Positions 8,803 through 19,978 of a stretch of DNA of 64,000 bases are shown here, one piece after another. The stretch's first letter is position 1; every line of letters begins with the position of its first letter. Both the position numbers and the translations under genes were made by a program. Source of the stretch: Paenibacillus sp. FSL R7-0337 (GTDB taxonomy: Bacteria; Bacillota; Bacilli; Paenibacillales; Paenibacillaceae); NCBI RefSeq assembly GCF_037969875.1, contig NZ_CP150218.1, positions 2,418,001-2,482,000 on the forward strand. Direction: 5' to 3'. The notes beneath the pieces were generated by a model. It had not been told where the DNA came from. It made no database searches and saw nothing but the letters and a program-made list of their open reading frames with translations.

Positions 8803-10404
8803 GTGAGGAAACAGACCTTTATACAAGGAACGATCATCCTGCTGCTCGCCGGTATCATTAACCGGATGCTTGGCTTCATTCCCCGGATTGCCCTGCCCCG
8901 GATCATCGGTGCTGAGGGGGTGGGTCTGTATCAGCTCGGATACCCGTTTTTCATTGTGCTAATTACGGTAATTACGGGCGGAATCCCGCTGGCCATTGCC
9001 AAGCTGGTGGCGGAAGCCGAAGGGGAGAACCGCCCGGAGCAGTCGCGCAAAATCCTGCAAACCGGCCTTGCCCTCAGCCTGTCGCTGGGCATTGTGTTCA
9101 CCTTCGTCGCCCTGTTCACCGCCTCCTGGGTATCCAGCGTTCTTCTGACGGACCAGCGTGTCTATTATACGTTCGTCAGCATGACCCCCATGATCGCCAT
9201 CGTCGCCGTCTCATCCATCTACCGGGGATACTTTCAAGGCAGGCAGAACATGATTCCCTCGGCCTTCTCCTCCGTGCTGGAATCGGTCATCCGGATCTTC
9301 TTCATGCTGTGGTTCTCCTGGATGCTGCTGCCGAAGGGCATCGCCTTTGCGGCTGCGGGTGCCATGCTTGGCGTGACTGTGGGGGAGATCGCCGGAATGC
9401 TGGCCCTGCTGGGGCAATATTATTTTAACGACAAAAAAGACAGGTCTGAACCCCCGCCTTCCGTGGATGTAACTAATCAAGGTACACAGGGCAGTGCCGG
9501 ACACGAGCCCGATCATACAACTACACCTGTCTTTAAGCGTCTAATCGGCATTTCAATACCGGTAACGGCCGGTCGACTGATCGGCTCATTCTCTTACCTT
9601 CTGGAATCCATCATTACCGTGCGCAGCCTCGCGCTTGCCGGAATCGCGGCTGCGGCCGCAACCGCACAATACGGTTCCTTGCAGGGAATGGTGATTCCGC
9701 TGCTGCTGCTGCCGGGCGTACTCAGCTCCTCGCTGGCCGTATCCCTCGTTCCTTCCTTATCCGAGGCGGCCGCCCGCAACGATCTGCCCACGATTCATAA
9801 AAGAATGCACCAAGCCCTGCGGCTCGCCATGGTGACCGGTGCCCCATTTGCTGCGGTTATGTATATTCTTGCCGTACCTCTCTGCACATTAATGTACGGC
9901 AATGCCGCGGATACTGCCCCTATGCTTAGGATGATGGCCCCATTCGCTGTGTTTCTATATGTCCAGGCCCCACTGCAGGCGGCCCTCCAGGCCATGGACC
10001 GTCCGGGCAAGGCGCTGATTAATACGCTGATAGGAGCTATTGTCAAAATCCTGCTGATCCTCCTGCTGGCCTCCCGGCCCGAATACGGCATTCTGGGCGC
10101 CATCATCGCCATTATGGTTAACAGCTTACTTGTCACGCTTCTGCACGGCTACAGTGTAGTCAGGCTGACCACAATGTCCCTCCGCTGGTCGGACCCGCTG
10201 AAAATCCTGGCCGCTACGGTCATCATGGCCGCCGGGATGTCGTATGTCTATACGTCTGTTCCAATCTCACAGTCGCAGTGGATACAATTTCTGGCCGCTG
10301 CTATTTGTGGCATGGCCATCTATCTAAGCATCTGCCTGTTATCCGGGCTGATCTCCAGGCGTGACCTGGAACGGGTGCCCTTTTTCAGACGCTGGCGCAG
10401 TTAG
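8803..10404 (+). CDS. spoVB: Stage V sporulation protein B, MOP-superfamily flippase
   Basis: A polytopic membrane protein of the polysaccharide-transport/MurJ-like superfamily, needed for spore cortex formation and probably moving lipid-linked peptidoglycan precursors across the outer forespore membrane. About 14 hydrophobic spans can be counted over 533 residues (B. subtilis SpoVB has 518). The N-terminal INRMLGFIPRIALPRIIGAEGVGLYQL block is characteristic of the family. I chose GTG at 8803 because AAGGAG lies just upstream; the longer frame from 8743 has no ribosome site. A hydrophilic loop near residues 225-245 (DRSEPPPSVDVT onward) looks lineage-specific. Its stop codon overlaps that of the convergent DUF421 gene. 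Confidence 0.93.
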   Translation: MRKQTFIQGTIILLLAGIINRMLGFIPRIALPRIIGAEGVGLYQLGYPFFIVLITVITGGIPLAIAKLVAEAEGENRPEQSRKILQTGLALSLSLGIVFTFVALFTASWVSSVLLTDQRVYYTFVSMTPMIAIVAVSSIYRGYFQGRQNMIPSAFSSVLESVIRIFFMLWFSWMLLPKGIAFAAAGAMLGVTVGEIAGMLALLGQYYFNDKKDRSEPPPSVDVTNQGTQGSAGHEPDHTTTPVFKRLIGISIPVTAGRLIGSFSYLLESIITVRSLALAGIAAAAATAQYGSLQGMVIPLLLLPGVLSSSLAVSLVPSLSEAAARNDLPTIHKRMHQALRLAMVTGAPFAAVMYILAVPLCTLMYGNAADTAPMLRMMAPFAVFLYVQAPLQAALQAMDRPGKALINTLIGAIVKILLILLLASRPEYGILGAIIAIMVNSLLVTLLHGYSVVRLTTMSLRWSDPLKILAATVIMAAGMSYVYTSVPISQSQWIQFLAAAICGMAIYLSICLLSGLISRRDLERVPFFRRWRS

Positions 10405-11210
10405 GTCTGCTTCCCCTTATCGGGACTGATCGGGGCAATGTAGAGCTCTCCTTTATGATCCACGGAGCACAGGAACACATCCCGGAAATCAGCGACACCC
10501 TTCTGCCGGATCTGGGTTCTAAGCCAGAACCGGTTCTTGCCGATCATCTCCAGATTGCTGTCCTGCACCTTCCCGTCCATAATCAGCGGAATCGGCAGTC
10601 CTTCATAACGGATCTTATGCTTCGGCAGCTTCACGGAAGCAGAGTCACCGCCGGATGATTCAGCATCGCCGGAGTCCTTCTGGCTACCGCCGTTCTTCTC
10701 CTTCCGCTCTGCGCCGGAGCTGCTGTTGCCCGACTGATTGGATGAGGTGACATTGGCATTCTTCTCAATCACCGTTAACTGCCCGCTTGTCTCCAGGATA
10801 GCGAACTCTACATCTGCCGGACTGACAATATTCTGCCCGCGGAGCTGCACCAGCAGATCATCAATATTATACCGCTGCCTGCGCATCTCGCCCCGGTGAA
10901 TCTTCCCGTCCGAAATCAGGATGCTGGGTCTGCCATCCACCAATAAGCGCAGCTTCCGGCTCTTCAGACTGAGCTGTGCGACGATAACCTGAATCAGCAC
11001 CAGGGTCGCCATAGGCACAACACCATCATAGATGGGGCGCTCGATATCCTCAATCACAAAGACACCGATCTCGGCAATCATGATGGAAATGGTCAGGTCA
11101 AATACAGACAGCTTGCCGATTTCACGTTTGCCCATGATGCGCATGCTCAGGAAAATGAAGATATACATCAGCACGGTCAGAAAGACATGGGTCGTAATAT
11201 GCTGGAACAT
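10401..11210 (-). CDS. DUF421 membrane protein (YrbG/YetF-like)
   Basis: 269 residues: three N-terminal membrane spans containing MRIMGKREIGKLS and FDLTISIMIAEIG, then a cytoplasmic domain with LLVDGRPSILISDGKI and YNIDDLLVQLR, typical of DUF421. The family's function is poorly known; some members affect spore germination or stress traits. Residues about 150-192 are a Ser/Gly/Lys/Glu-rich low-complexity insert splitting the C-terminal domain. The gene converges on spoVB and the stops share TTAG (10401-10404), leaving no room for a terminator. Two short GC-rich palindromes, one CCCCC-ATAT-AGGGGG at 11237-11251, lie upstream. Confidence 0.85.
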   Translation of the reverse strand: MFQHITTHVFLTVLMYIFIFLSMRIMGKREIGKLSVFDLTISIMIAEIGVFVIEDIERPIYDGVVPMATLVLIQVIVAQLSLKSRKLRLLVDGRPSILISDGKIHRGEMRRQRYNIDDLLVQLRGQNIVSPADVEFAILETSGQLTVIEKNANVTSSNQSGNSSSGAERKEKNGGSQKDSGDAESSGGDSASVKLPKHKIRYEGLPIPLIMDGKVQDSNLEMIGKNRFWLRTQIRQKGVADFRDVFLCSVDHKGELYIAPISPDKGKQT

Positions 11211-11410
11211 ATTCTCTTCGCTCCCCTTCCGCTACTCCCCCATATAGGGGGATTAATGTACCCCTATTCTGACCTGACCGTAAGGGGAACATTCGGAAAG
11301 CTGCTGCTTAATTACTGGTAAAAGTCATACCGCCTATTCTTGTACTATTGGGGCAAGCCTCCCCATACAATAATTAGTATCCGGTTAACAAACTTTTAGG
11401 GGGTTTTACC

Positions 11411-11803
11411 ATGTCTCTGATCAGGCGTCTATTCTCATGGAAAATATCTAGTCCGGTATTATCGGGTTTAATCCGCTCGTTCCTGTGGATGATGCTGGGT
11501 GCGTTCATCCTCTCCCTCCTGCTCTGGGGCAGCGGACTGCAGGAACAGGACCTCACTATGTACACCTACATTGTGCACGGCGTCGCTGCCGCATTCGGAG
11601 GCTTGACCGCAGGCAGCAGGGCCGTCCGCAGAGGCTGGTACCAGGGAGCACTCACAGGCATGTTATACGGACTGGCTGTGCTGCTGATCGGATTTCTGGC
11701 GCTTGACAGTTCGCCGGGGGGAATGGACTTCCTGTGGGTTCTGGCGGCCGCAGGCATTAGCGCACTCGGAGGAGTGCTTGGGGTTAATTTACAGAAATCC
11801 TAA
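11411..11803 (+). CDS. YrzE-like small membrane protein (TIGR04086 family)
   Basis: 130 residues with four hydrophobic spans and the motif GGLTAGSRAVRRGWYQGALTG between spans 2 and 3, a hallmark of the TIGR04086/YrzE family. Function is unknown. It occupies the place of yrzE in the B. subtilis comN-spoVB-yrbG-yrzE-yajC order, which supports orthology. Translation starts at ATG 11411, seven bases after AGGGGG. Confidence 0.8.
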   Translation: MSLIRRLFSWKISSPVLSGLIRSFLWMMLGAFILSLLLWGSGLQEQDLTMYTYIVHGVAAAFGGLTAGSRAVRRGWYQGALTGMLYGLAVLLIGFLALDSSPGGMDFLWVLAAAGISALGGVLGVNLQKS

Positions 11804-11897
11804 TTAATATAATTTTCGAAATTTGAAACCTTCCCTTGAAAATATGGTACACTACCTATGTCTGACTTCATATGAGCGATTATCAAGGAGGCTTCGA

Positions 11898-11921
11898 ATG
11901 CTTTGCTGTATCAGTCCATGA
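11898..11921 (+). other. Seven-codon leader ORF abutting the PAP2 gene
   Basis: ATG at 11898 is ideally spaced from AAGGAGG (11885-11891) and encodes MLCCISP followed by TGA at 11919-11921. That stop overlaps an in-frame ATG of the PAP2 gene at 11918 (ATGA). This could be a leader peptide coupling translation of the phosphatase. Alternatively the phosphatase starts at TTG 11903 and the short ORF is incidental. Confidence 0.4.
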
Positions 11922-12742
11922 ATCTTGTAGTTGTGTATACCGTTGCCATTGTTGTGATCTTAATCTGGATCGGCGCACGGCGCAATCCGCTGATGGCCTT
12001 AGTTGAAATCGGAAGAGAGCTGCTGAGGTCCTATAAATTCACACTCATTATTATAGGGATGTTCAGTATTCTTGCCCTGAATAAATATGAGCTGCAGATC
12101 GAAGAAAAGATGCGGCTGACCGCAGATTACACAGGTTTTATCTTCGGGCTGGAGGGGCATTTCGTCAGGATGGTTCAAGAGCTGTTCTACGCTCCCTGGC
12201 TGACACCGGTGATTGTCTTCTTCTATATCTTCATGCTGCAAGCCGTGCTGGCGGCCTCACTGGGGATCTATCTGCTAGACAAAAACCGTGTGATCCTCTA
12301 TGCGACCTGCTACACCATTATTTTAACCTATGCTATCGCTATTCCGTTCTATCTGTACTTTCCGGTTAACGAGGTATGGTCCTATGCGCCTGCCGGGGTA
12401 CGGTTCATCATGCTCGACGTTTTCCCGAAGTTTGAACAGGAATACCGGCCGCTATCCGGCCTCAATAACTGCTTCCCGAGCCTGCATACCGCCATCTCCG
12501 TATCCATGGCTCTGCTCGCTTACCGTTCCGGCAACCGCCGCTGGATGGTGATTAGTACAATCTCAGCCGTTATTATCGTTTTTGGAATCTTCTATCTCGG
12601 CATTCACTGGCTGACCGACATGATTGGCGGCACCTTGCTGGCTGTGCTGTCCACGGCTATTGCCGTACCGCTTGCCAAGCTTACCCTGCGCAGCGGGGAA
12701 CAGGGTTTGAGAGTGCGGGGCCGGGTCACCAACACAAGGTAG
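11903..12742 (+). CDS. PAP2-family membrane phosphatase
   Basis: 279 residues with about six hydrophobic spans and the PAP2/inositol-phosphotransferase-like signature: NCFPSLHTAISVSMA (SxxH) and GIHWLTDMIGG (the second catalytic His with its Asp). Related enzymes dephosphorylate lipid phosphates such as undecaprenyl pyrophosphate or phosphatidate at the outer face of the membrane; the substrate is not visible here. TTG 11903 is in frame but 11 bases from AAGGAGG; ATG 11918 gives MNLVVV and is stop-start coupled to a seven-codon leader ORF. The true start is therefore one of these two. Confidence 0.8.
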   Translation: MLYQSMNLVVVYTVAIVVILIWIGARRNPLMALVEIGRELLRSYKFTLIIIGMFSILALNKYELQIEEKMRLTADYTGFIFGLEGHFVRMVQELFYAPWLTPVIVFFYIFMLQAVLAASLGIYLLDKNRVILYATCYTIILTYAIAIPFYLYFPVNEVWSYAPAGVRFIMLDVFPKFEQEYRPLSGLNNCFPSLHTAISVSMALLAYRSGNRRWMVISTISAVIIVFGIFYLGIHWLTDMIGGTLLAVLSTAIAVPLAKLTLRSGEQGLRVRGRVTNTR

Positions 12743-12773
12743 TGCAATCATTTCCGCATATGAAAAGCATGCA

Positions 12774-12878
12774 AGTGGAAACGGCTTTGCCGTCCTTTTA
12801 AAGGACGGTACCGTTTCAGCGAGAAATAGAAGGATAATTTATAGCGTAAAACATAAAAATACTTATATTTTAAAAAAA
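12774..12878. repeat. Dispersed 105-bp intergenic repeat, copy B
   Basis: Ungapped match to 1711-1815. In this copy the internal dyads are better kept: GAAACGG pairs with CCGTTTC, enclosing a 19-base CCGTCCTTT/AAAGGACGG hairpin. The same core and A-rich tail follow, running into a terminator between the convergent PAP2 and yajC genes. Confidence 0.85.
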
Positions 12879-12911
12879 TCGGCGTTTCTCCTAGGAGAAA
12901 CGCCGATTTTT
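12874..12911 (-). terminator. Terminator after yajC (bidirectional)
   Basis: A perfect 38-base palindrome: 12874-12891 pairs with 12894-12911, with A and T runs at the two ends. It can end both the ruvC-to-yajC operon and the PAP2 transcript. Confidence 0.92.
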
Positions 12912-12931
12912 ATGTAATTTGGTAGATACCC

Positions 12932-13246
12932 TTACATCTTGTCTTCTACTTCCACAACCGAGTGACTGATCGAACCACGGTCAAACGTCAATCGGGTCAC
13001 ATCATTAACCCGCAGAATAACGATGTCATCCGAAATCTCCATGATCGTTCCGTGCAGACCGCCGATGGTAACTACCTTATCGCCTTTTTTCAGCGATTTG
13101 AGCATTCCGTTACGTGCCTTGGTCTTCTTCTGCTGCGGACGAATCAGCAGGAAGTAGAACACGACAAACATCAGTACAAAAGGACCTACAAGACCCAGAA
13201 TACTGCCTCCGCCGCCTGAACCTGCTGCCATATAAAACTGTGACAT
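12932..13246 (-). CDS. yajC: Preprotein translocase accessory subunit YajC
   Basis: 104 residues: a single membrane span (about 16-36, ending FYFLLIRPQQKK, the family signature) and a small cytoplasmic domain with KSLKKGDKVVTIGGLHGTI. YajC associates with SecDF and SecYEG. It is the last gene of the ruv-queA-tgt-yajC cluster, immediately before the terminator, with the usual tgt linkage. Confidence 0.94.
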   Translation of the reverse strand: MSQFYMAAGSGGGGSILGLVGPFVLMFVVFYFLLIRPQQKKTKARNGMLKSLKKGDKVVTIGGLHGTIMEISDDIVILRVNDVTRLTFDRGSISHSVVEVEDKM

Positions 13247-13290
13247 ATCATTTCCCCCCTTTCAAGAATAAACATGAACACTCGTACTCT

Positions 13291-14448
<1,158 letters not shown>

Positions 14449-15477
14449 TTAATAAATGAACATTGCATCGCCAAAGCTAAAGAACCGGTACTGCTGCTTA
14501 ATCGCTTCTTCATACGCAGCGAGAATCAGTTCCCGTCCAGCCAAAGCGCTTACCAGCATAACCAAGGTTGACTTGGGCAGATGGAAATTGGTGATCAGTG
14601 CATTGACGACAGTGAATTCATAACCCGGATAGATAAAAATATCCGTCCAGCCGCTGCATGCCTCAATCGGCCCGCCCTGGCATTGTCTGCCTACGGTCTC
14701 CAGAGTCCGGCAGGAGGTTGTGCCTACAGCTATTATTCTTCCGCCTCTTGCTCTGGCTTCATTGAGTGCATCCGCCGCTGCCTGGGACAGCTCGAAATAT
14801 TCAGCATGCATGACATGCTCTTCCACGGTCTCGACAGACATCGGACGGAAGGTTCCGAGACCGACATGAAGTGTGACATAGACGATATTCACACCGATAG
14901 CTGCAATCTGCTCCAGCAGCTCTGTGGTGAAATGCAGTCCGGCTGTCGGCGCTGCCGCCGATCCTTCATGCCGGGCATACACGGTCTGATACCGCTCACG
15001 GTCATCCAGGGTTTCCTTGATATAAGGAGGGAGCGGCATGGAGCCGAGCCTGTCCAGAATCTCCTGAAAAATCCCCTCATAGATGAAGCGGAGTGTCCGC
15101 CCGCCCATATCCGCCTCGTCTTCAATCACGGCACGAAGCTCTTCGCTGAAGACGATGACCGCTCCAGTCTTCAGCTTCTTGCCGGGCTTCACCAGCGCCT
15201 CCCAGCGGTCCCCTTCCATATTCTTAAGCAGCAGGACCTCCGCCTTGGCTCCGGTATCTTCCTTGACTCCGAACAGTCTGGCGGGAATAACCCGTGTATC
15301 ATTAAGTACAAGCGTATCGCCCGGGCGGAACTGCCCCAGTATATCCGTGAAATGACCGTGGTCCAGTTGGCCGTTCTCCTTGTCTACCAGCAGCAGTCTG
15401 GATGAACTGCGGTCGGCAAGCGGAGTCTGGGCAATCAGCTCCTCGGGCAGATTGAAATCATAAAGTTCAACATTCAT
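14449..15477 (-). CDS. queA: S-adenosylmethionine:tRNA ribosyltransferase-isomerase
   Basis: Transfers and rearranges the ribosyl group of SAM onto preQ1 in tRNA to give epoxyqueuosine. Typical blocks: [22 protein letters not shown] at the N-terminus, [30 protein letters not shown] and the C-terminal [20 protein letters not shown]. 342 residues, the expected length. Start ATG 15477. It sits between the SpoIID-domain gene (17-bp gap) and tgt. Confidence 0.97.
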   Translation of the reverse strand: MNVELYDFNLPEELIAQTPLADRSSSRLLLVDKENGQLDHGHFTDILGQFRPGDTLVLNDTRVIPARLFGVKEDTGAKAEVLLLKNMEGDRWEALVKPGKKLKTGAVIVFSEELRAVIEDEADMGGRTLRFIYEGIFQEILDRLGSMPLPPYIKETLDDRERYQTVYARHEGSAAAPTAGLHFTTELLEQIAAIGVNIVYVTLHVGLGTFRPMSVETVEEHVMHAEYFELSQAAADALNEARARGGRIIAVGTTSCRTLETVGRQCQGGPIEACSGWTDIFIYPGYEFTVVNALITNFHLPKSTLVMLVSALAGRELILAAYEEAIKQQYRFFSFGDAMFIY

Positions 15478-15494
15478 AATAGGATCTTCATTCC

Positions 15495-17597
15495 TTAATT
15501 CTTAATTATAGTAACGTTATTGAAATAGTGTTGCAATATTTGCTTATAATCATACCCTTTGTCGGCCATTCCCTTCACGCCCCATTGGGACATGCCGAGT
15601 CCGTGCCCGTAACCCCAGCCGATGAAATAGAAGCCCGGACTGCCGGTCACGACTCTGGAGGTCTGATCCGCGCCCATCACAACCGTTCCGCTGCCGCTGG
15701 ACGTTACTTGGCCCGAGGCAGACAGCACTCCGGCAGAGCTTGCGCTGCCGATAGCAGCTGTAGAGCCGTCAGCGCCTAATACAGTATAACTTCCGGCAGG
15801 TACAATATCAAACAAGGTGCTGGGCAATCCGCCGAAGGAGGAACGGAACAGATCCGGGTACTTCACCTGCAGGATCTGGCCGTTCGCCTTGACCTCTACC
15901 GCTCTCCCCGATGGCCCGCGCCGGGTAACCTCCAGAGTGGTTATGGAAGAGGGCAAAGTACCGCTGGTCTTGCCGGTCAGGCTCTTCAGCAGCTCAGCTG
16001 AAGAATACGGACCCTTGATCCAGCTGTAGCTGCCGGATTCATAGACCTGATTAAGCACTACGGCGTTCTGGCCCGGATTCAGCTTGCCTGCTGGAGCAGC
16101 ACTGCTGTCAACAACAGGCAGCGGCCGGATATTCACATCCTTGGTTGTGGCTGTGGCAATGGGGAGCCCTGCGGCTGTCTTATCGCCTGTTAATTTGATG
16201 TTATCTTCCCGGGCATAGCCGGAGACGCCGCTGTCCAGCAGTACATAATACCACTTCTTGGCCGAACCCACCGCAGCTATATCCTCTGCGCTGGGCACAC
16301 TGGCATAGTTGCCGCCACTGTTCCATACTTCTGAAGGGTCAGCCGTAACGCCGCCGCTGTTGGAGGAGAAAACTGCCTCTACGACCTTGCCGCCGCTCTG
16401 CAGCACTTCGCCTGCCGTTGCATCGACCGCCTTGATGATTGTGGGTGCTTCTGCACCGATTCCGTTATAGACCTGGCTGAGCGTTGTATCCACCACATTG
16501 GCAACATCGAAGCGGTTCCCTTGGGACAGCGCGTAACTGCGTGCCGCTACAGCCTGGGCCTTCAGCGCTTCTTCCGGCCAGCCGGAGGATACCTCTCCTC
16601 CCACTACGGCATACAGATATTGCTCCAGCGGAACCACGTTAATGACAGACAATGAACCATTCAGATTGCCAAGCTCCATATCGCCGCGGTAGATCCGCTT
16701 GGACCTTTCCGTAAGCATGATTCCCTTCTCATTGCCGGACAAGATGAACTTCGTGTCACTTCCGGATAACAGATAATGAAAGGCCTGGATTTCGCTGTTG
16801 AAATCGAGCCCTGCGTCCATGCGGATCATTACTCCGGGTGCACCCGGAGCTACAGGCGTCAGAGCAATCTGAGGAAGCAGCGCAGCTGCCGAAGCAGAGA
16901 CCGCCGCAAGCTCGCTGTCAGTTGACGCCTCGCCTGCCCATACCTCGGTACGCGCACTGCCGCCATCACCGGATATGAATACCGGCCAGGCATCTAAGCC
17001 GGCAGTGGTCAGGCTGCTGACTACCCCCTGGGCTTCCTCGAGTGTAGCGTAGGAGCCCGCAGTCAGATGCTTGGTTCCGGCCACCGCAGGGGTCTGCCCC
17101 TCAGGAATCGCCAGACCGGCTTTGAGGACGGCGTTCAGCCCGTTATTGGCTGCACTCTCACTGGCATAGCCTCCGGTATATAGCTGATATACCTTGGCGC
17201 CGCCTCTCGCAATCATGAAGATCTGCGGCTTATTGGAAGAAGACTGAAGCTTCTTCGCCGCATCCGCAGCGGTCTGCCAGCTTGGCGTCTCCAGCACCTT
17301 CACCCGGAACCCGTCCAGACTAACACGGACCTTGTTCTGGGCCGGAACCGACAATAACGGGCTGCCGCCGGCTGCCGGAAGCAGGCTGAAGCTCAGCTCA
17401 GACTGCAGGGTTACCAGCGGTACGGTAGATTTATATTTGCTGCCAATGTCGGCATACAGTGCAACCCGGATGGGCCCGCCGGAATCGGCGCGGGCGTGAT
17501 CTGCCGGAATGAGCAGACTGCCTGCTGCAAGCAATGCAGCCATTGCCCCCCGGCCCAGCAGCCCGATTCCTGTTGTTGTCCACTTCGCAAGTTTCAT
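15495..17597 (-). CDS. Secreted SpoIID/LytB-domain protein
   Basis: A 700-residue exported protein. It opens with a signal peptide (basic MKLAKW, hydrophobic 10-30, ADHARA near 33-38). Residues about 105-245 contain two SPOR-like segments ([33 protein letters not shown]). The SpoIID core follows ([37 protein letters not shown]), then an SH3-like stretch, and the family C-terminus [14 protein letters not shown]. SpoIID proteins are peptidoglycan transglycosylases or amidase enhancers. This is larger than SpoIID itself (about 340), so it is a multidomain relative rather than SpoIID proper. It sits between ruvB and queA, as is common in this lineage. Confidence 0.9.
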   Translation of the reverse strand: MKLAKWTTTGIGLLGRGAMAALLAAGSLLIPADHARADSGGPIRVALYADIGSKYKSTVPLVTLQSELSFSLLPAAGGSPLLSVPAQNKVRVSLDGFRVKVLETPSWQTAADAAKKLQSSSNKPQIFMIARGGAKVYQLYTGGYASESAANNGLNAVLKAGLAIPEGQTPAVAGTKHLTAGSYATLEEAQGVVSSLTTAGLDAWPVFISGDGGSARTEVWAGEASTDSELAAVSASAAALLPQIALTPVAPGAPGVMIRMDAGLDFNSEIQAFHYLLSGSDTKFILSGNEKGIMLTERSKRIYRGDMELGNLNGSLSVINVVPLEQYLYAVVGGEVSSGWPEEALKAQAVAARSYALSQGNRFDVANVVDTTLSQVYNGIGAEAPTIIKAVDATAGEVLQSGGKVVEAVFSSNSGGVTADPSEVWNSGGNYASVPSAEDIAAVGSAKKWYYVLLDSGVSGYAREDNIKLTGDKTAAGLPIATATTKDVNIRPLPVVDSSAAPAGKLNPGQNAVVLNQVYESGSYSWIKGPYSSAELLKSLTGKTSGTLPSSITTLEVTRRGPSGRAVEVKANGQILQVKYPDLFRSSFGGLPSTLFDIVPAGSYTVLGADGSTAAIGSASSAGVLSASGQVTSSGSGTVVMGADQTSRVVTGSPGFYFIGWGYGHGLGMSQWGVKGMADKGYDYKQILQHYFNNVTIIKN

Positions 17598-17690
17598 TGT
17601 AGGCCTCCTATAAAGTATTAGTGATAATCAACTTTAGTTTGTACCTAGATCATACGCAAGATGTTGCGGTATAGGCAGGATTCTCAGCAA

Positions 17691-18698
17691 TCAGTTAGGC
17701 TGCGGTGGAAGCGGAAGGCCGAGATGATGATATGCCGCAGGCGTAACAATGCGACCGCGCGGCGTGCGCTGCAAGAAACCTATCTGCAGCAGATAGGGCT
17801 CGTATACATCCTCAATGGTCTGGCTCTCTTCGCCTATCGTAGCGGCGATGGTATCCAGCCCAACAGGCCCGCCCCGGAAGGAGCTGATCATGGATTGCAG
17901 CATCTTATGGTCGATACTGTCCAGTCCCCGGGGGTCCACCTGGAGCATCTTCAGCGATTCGGCAGCAATCTCCGGGGTGATGATTCCGTCGCCCCGGACC
18001 TGGGCGTAATCGCGTACCCGCTTCAGTAGACGGTTGGCAATCCGCGGCGTCCCCCGGGCCCGCAGGGCAATCTCTTCCGCTGCATCGCCCAGAATCTCAA
18101 TGCCCAGCAGTTCGGCGTTGCGGGCCACAATGAAGCTCAGTTCATCGATGGTGTAATACTCTAGCCGGCTGACCACTCCGAAGCGGTCACGCAGCGGAGC
18201 AGACAGCAGTCCTGCGCGTGTCGTTGCCCCAATTAGCGTGAAGGGCGGCAGGTCCAGCCGGACCGACCGTGCGCTCGGCCCCTTGCCAATCATAATATCC
18301 AGCGCGAAATCCTCCATCGCCGGATACATGACCTCCTCCACCGTCCGGTGCAGACGGTGAATCTCGTCAATGAACAGCACATCGCCTTCCTGAAGGTTCG
18401 TCAGCAGCGCCGCCAGATCGCCGGGCCGTTCAATTGCCGGGCCGGAGGTGGTCCGCAGATTGACTCCAAGTTCGTTGGCAATAATATTGGCCAGCGTCGT
18501 TTTGCCGAGACCCGGAGGCCCGTACAGCAGCACATGATCCAGCGCTTCACTGCGCATCTTGGCCGCTTCTATATATATTTTCAGGTTCTCTTTCACCTGG
18601 TTCTGGCCGATATATTCACCCAGATAACGGGGGCGCAGACTTAATTCCACCGCCTGCTCGTCCATCATCAGATTAGCCGATATAATCCGGTCATCCAT
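17691..18698 (-). CDS. ruvB: Holliday junction branch-migration helicase RuvB
   Basis: Hexameric AAA+ motor that drives branch migration with RuvA. Walker A GPPGLGKT is at 60-67 and Walker B FIDEIHRL follows near 115; the sensor-1 region [10 protein letters not shown] and the C-terminal winged helix ending RTPRGR are present. 335 residues, full length. It is 26 bases downstream of ruvA. Confidence 0.98.
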   Translation of the reverse strand: MDDRIISANLMMDEQAVELSLRPRYLGEYIGQNQVKENLKIYIEAAKMRSEALDHVLLYGPPGLGKTTLANIIANELGVNLRTTSGPAIERPGDLAALLTNLQEGDVLFIDEIHRLHRTVEEVMYPAMEDFALDIMIGKGPSARSVRLDLPPFTLIGATTRAGLLSAPLRDRFGVVSRLEYYTIDELSFIVARNAELLGIEILGDAAEEIALRARGTPRIANRLLKRVRDYAQVRGDGIITPEIAAESLKMLQVDPRGLDSIDHKMLQSMISSFRGGPVGLDTIAATIGEESQTIEDVYEPYLLQIGFLQRTPRGRIVTPAAYHHLGLPLPPQPN

Positions 18699-18724
18699 TC
18701 TTTCTCACTCCGTTCTTCTGGGAC

Positions 18725-19348
18725 CTATTTGGCGATATACAGCAGCCCCAGCGCCTTCTTCATCAGCACATCCACCGGTCCGGTATCCGTGCCTTCCTGC
18801 TTCATCTTCAAGTGCACCCGGTCCAGCTCGGCATCGGTGTAACCAAGCGCCTTCAGGGCATCTCTGGCTTCTTCCCACGGGAGCGCCTCCGCCTTGTTCT
18901 GCGCTTCAGCCGCTACTGCGAACAATCCCGTCTGTAAGGCTGCCCCGCCGAAGCCGTCCAGCTTGTCCTTCAGGTCCAGAATCATCCGTTGCGCCGTCTT
19001 CTTGCCGATTCCCGGCAGCTTCGTCAGGAAGGTGATATTCTCCTGATAGATAGCCGCGATCAGCTGATCCGGCGTTCCGCCAGTCAGAATGCCCAGCGCG
19101 ACACGCGGGCCGATGCCCGATACCTCAATAAGCTTGCGGAACAGCCGCTGCTCCTCGCGCGACGGGAATCCGAACAGAAGCGTAGCATCCTCGCGGGTCT
19201 GATAATGAATGAACACAGTCACCGGACCCTCAGTCTTGGCAAAAGCATACGGGTTCGGGCAGAATACCCGGTACCCCACGCCCTGAACATCCAGCACAAC
19301 ATATTCCGGCTCCAGATGCGCAACCGGCCCTCTAAGAAAATCTATCAT
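18725..19348 (-). CDS. ruvA: Holliday junction-binding protein RuvA
   Basis: Tetrameric junction-binding partner of RuvB. It opens MIDFLRGPVAHLEPEYVVLDVQGVGYRV (OB domain). The two helix-hairpin-helix motifs are visible as VSGIGPRVALGIL and LPGIGKKTAQRMILDLKDKL, and a C-terminal domain III follows (ARDALKALGYTDAEL). 207 residues. Its ATG overlaps the ruvC stop by four bases. Confidence 0.98.
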   Translation of the reverse strand: MIDFLRGPVAHLEPEYVVLDVQGVGYRVFCPNPYAFAKTEGPVTVFIHYQTREDATLLFGFPSREEQRLFRKLIEVSGIGPRVALGILTGGTPDQLIAAIYQENITFLTKLPGIGKKTAQRMILDLKDKLDGFGGAALQTGLFAVAAEAQNKAEALPWEEARDALKALGYTDAELDRVHLKMKQEGTDTGPVDVLMKKALGLLYIAK

Positions 19349-19848
19349 TTTCGCAATACCTCATTTAATTTGGAATTAAGACTCACGGAATGGGCATGGC
19401 ATACCGCCACCGCCAGCGCATCCGCCACATCATCGGGCTTCGGTACAGCCGTCAGCTTCAAGAGCAGCTTGACCATCTCCTGCACCTGCTTCTTCTCCGC
19501 CTTGCCGTAACCGACTACAGCCTGCTTCACCATCATAGGGGTGTATTCTGCCACCGGAAGCCCCCGCTGTACGGCTGCCAGAATCAGCACCCCGCGTGCC
19601 TGCGCCACCGGTAAGGCCGTGGTCACATTGCGGCTGAAGAACAGCTTCTCTACCGCTACCGCATCCGGCTTATATTTATCAATCAGCTGCACCATGCCTT
19701 CATAGACATGCAGCAGACGCTCTTCTTCCGGGGTATGTGCCTCGGTCTGGATACAGCCGTATTGGACCGGTGTTAATTTGTTGCCAACCTTATCTACGAA
19801 GCCAAAGCCGACAATCGCCAGCCCCGGATCAATCCCCAAAATGCGCAA
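19345..19848 (-). CDS. ruvC: Holliday junction resolvase RuvC
   Basis: RNase-H-fold endonuclease that cuts the junctions migrated by RuvAB. The acidic residues are in place: GIDPG (D6 or D7 by start), AVEKLFF (Glu) and KPDDVADALAVAVCHA (two Asp). I place the start at TTG 19848 (LRILGIDPG) next to GAAGGA; the open frame runs 44 codons further upstream without support. 167 residues, close to E. coli's 173. B. subtilis has RecU rather than RuvC, so a complete ruvCAB operon separates this lineage from Bacillus. Confidence 0.96.
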   Translation of the reverse strand: MRILGIDPGLAIVGFGFVDKVGNKLTPVQYGCIQTEAHTPEEERLLHVYEGMVQLIDKYKPDAVAVEKLFFSRNVTTALPVAQARGVLILAAVQRGLPVAEYTPMMVKQAVVGYGKAEKKQVQEMVKLLLKLTAVPKPDDVADALAVAVCHAHSVSLNSKLNEVLRK

Positions 19849-19978
19849 GATCCTTCTCTCTCCTCTATGCCCGGGCGGATACTTTCGGATAGACGCCAAG
19901 GCAGAATAACCCTGCGGATGCAGGCCCACTGCATCCATCCCTCCGGCCCTAAAGCGAACATATGTATTCCTTCCACCC

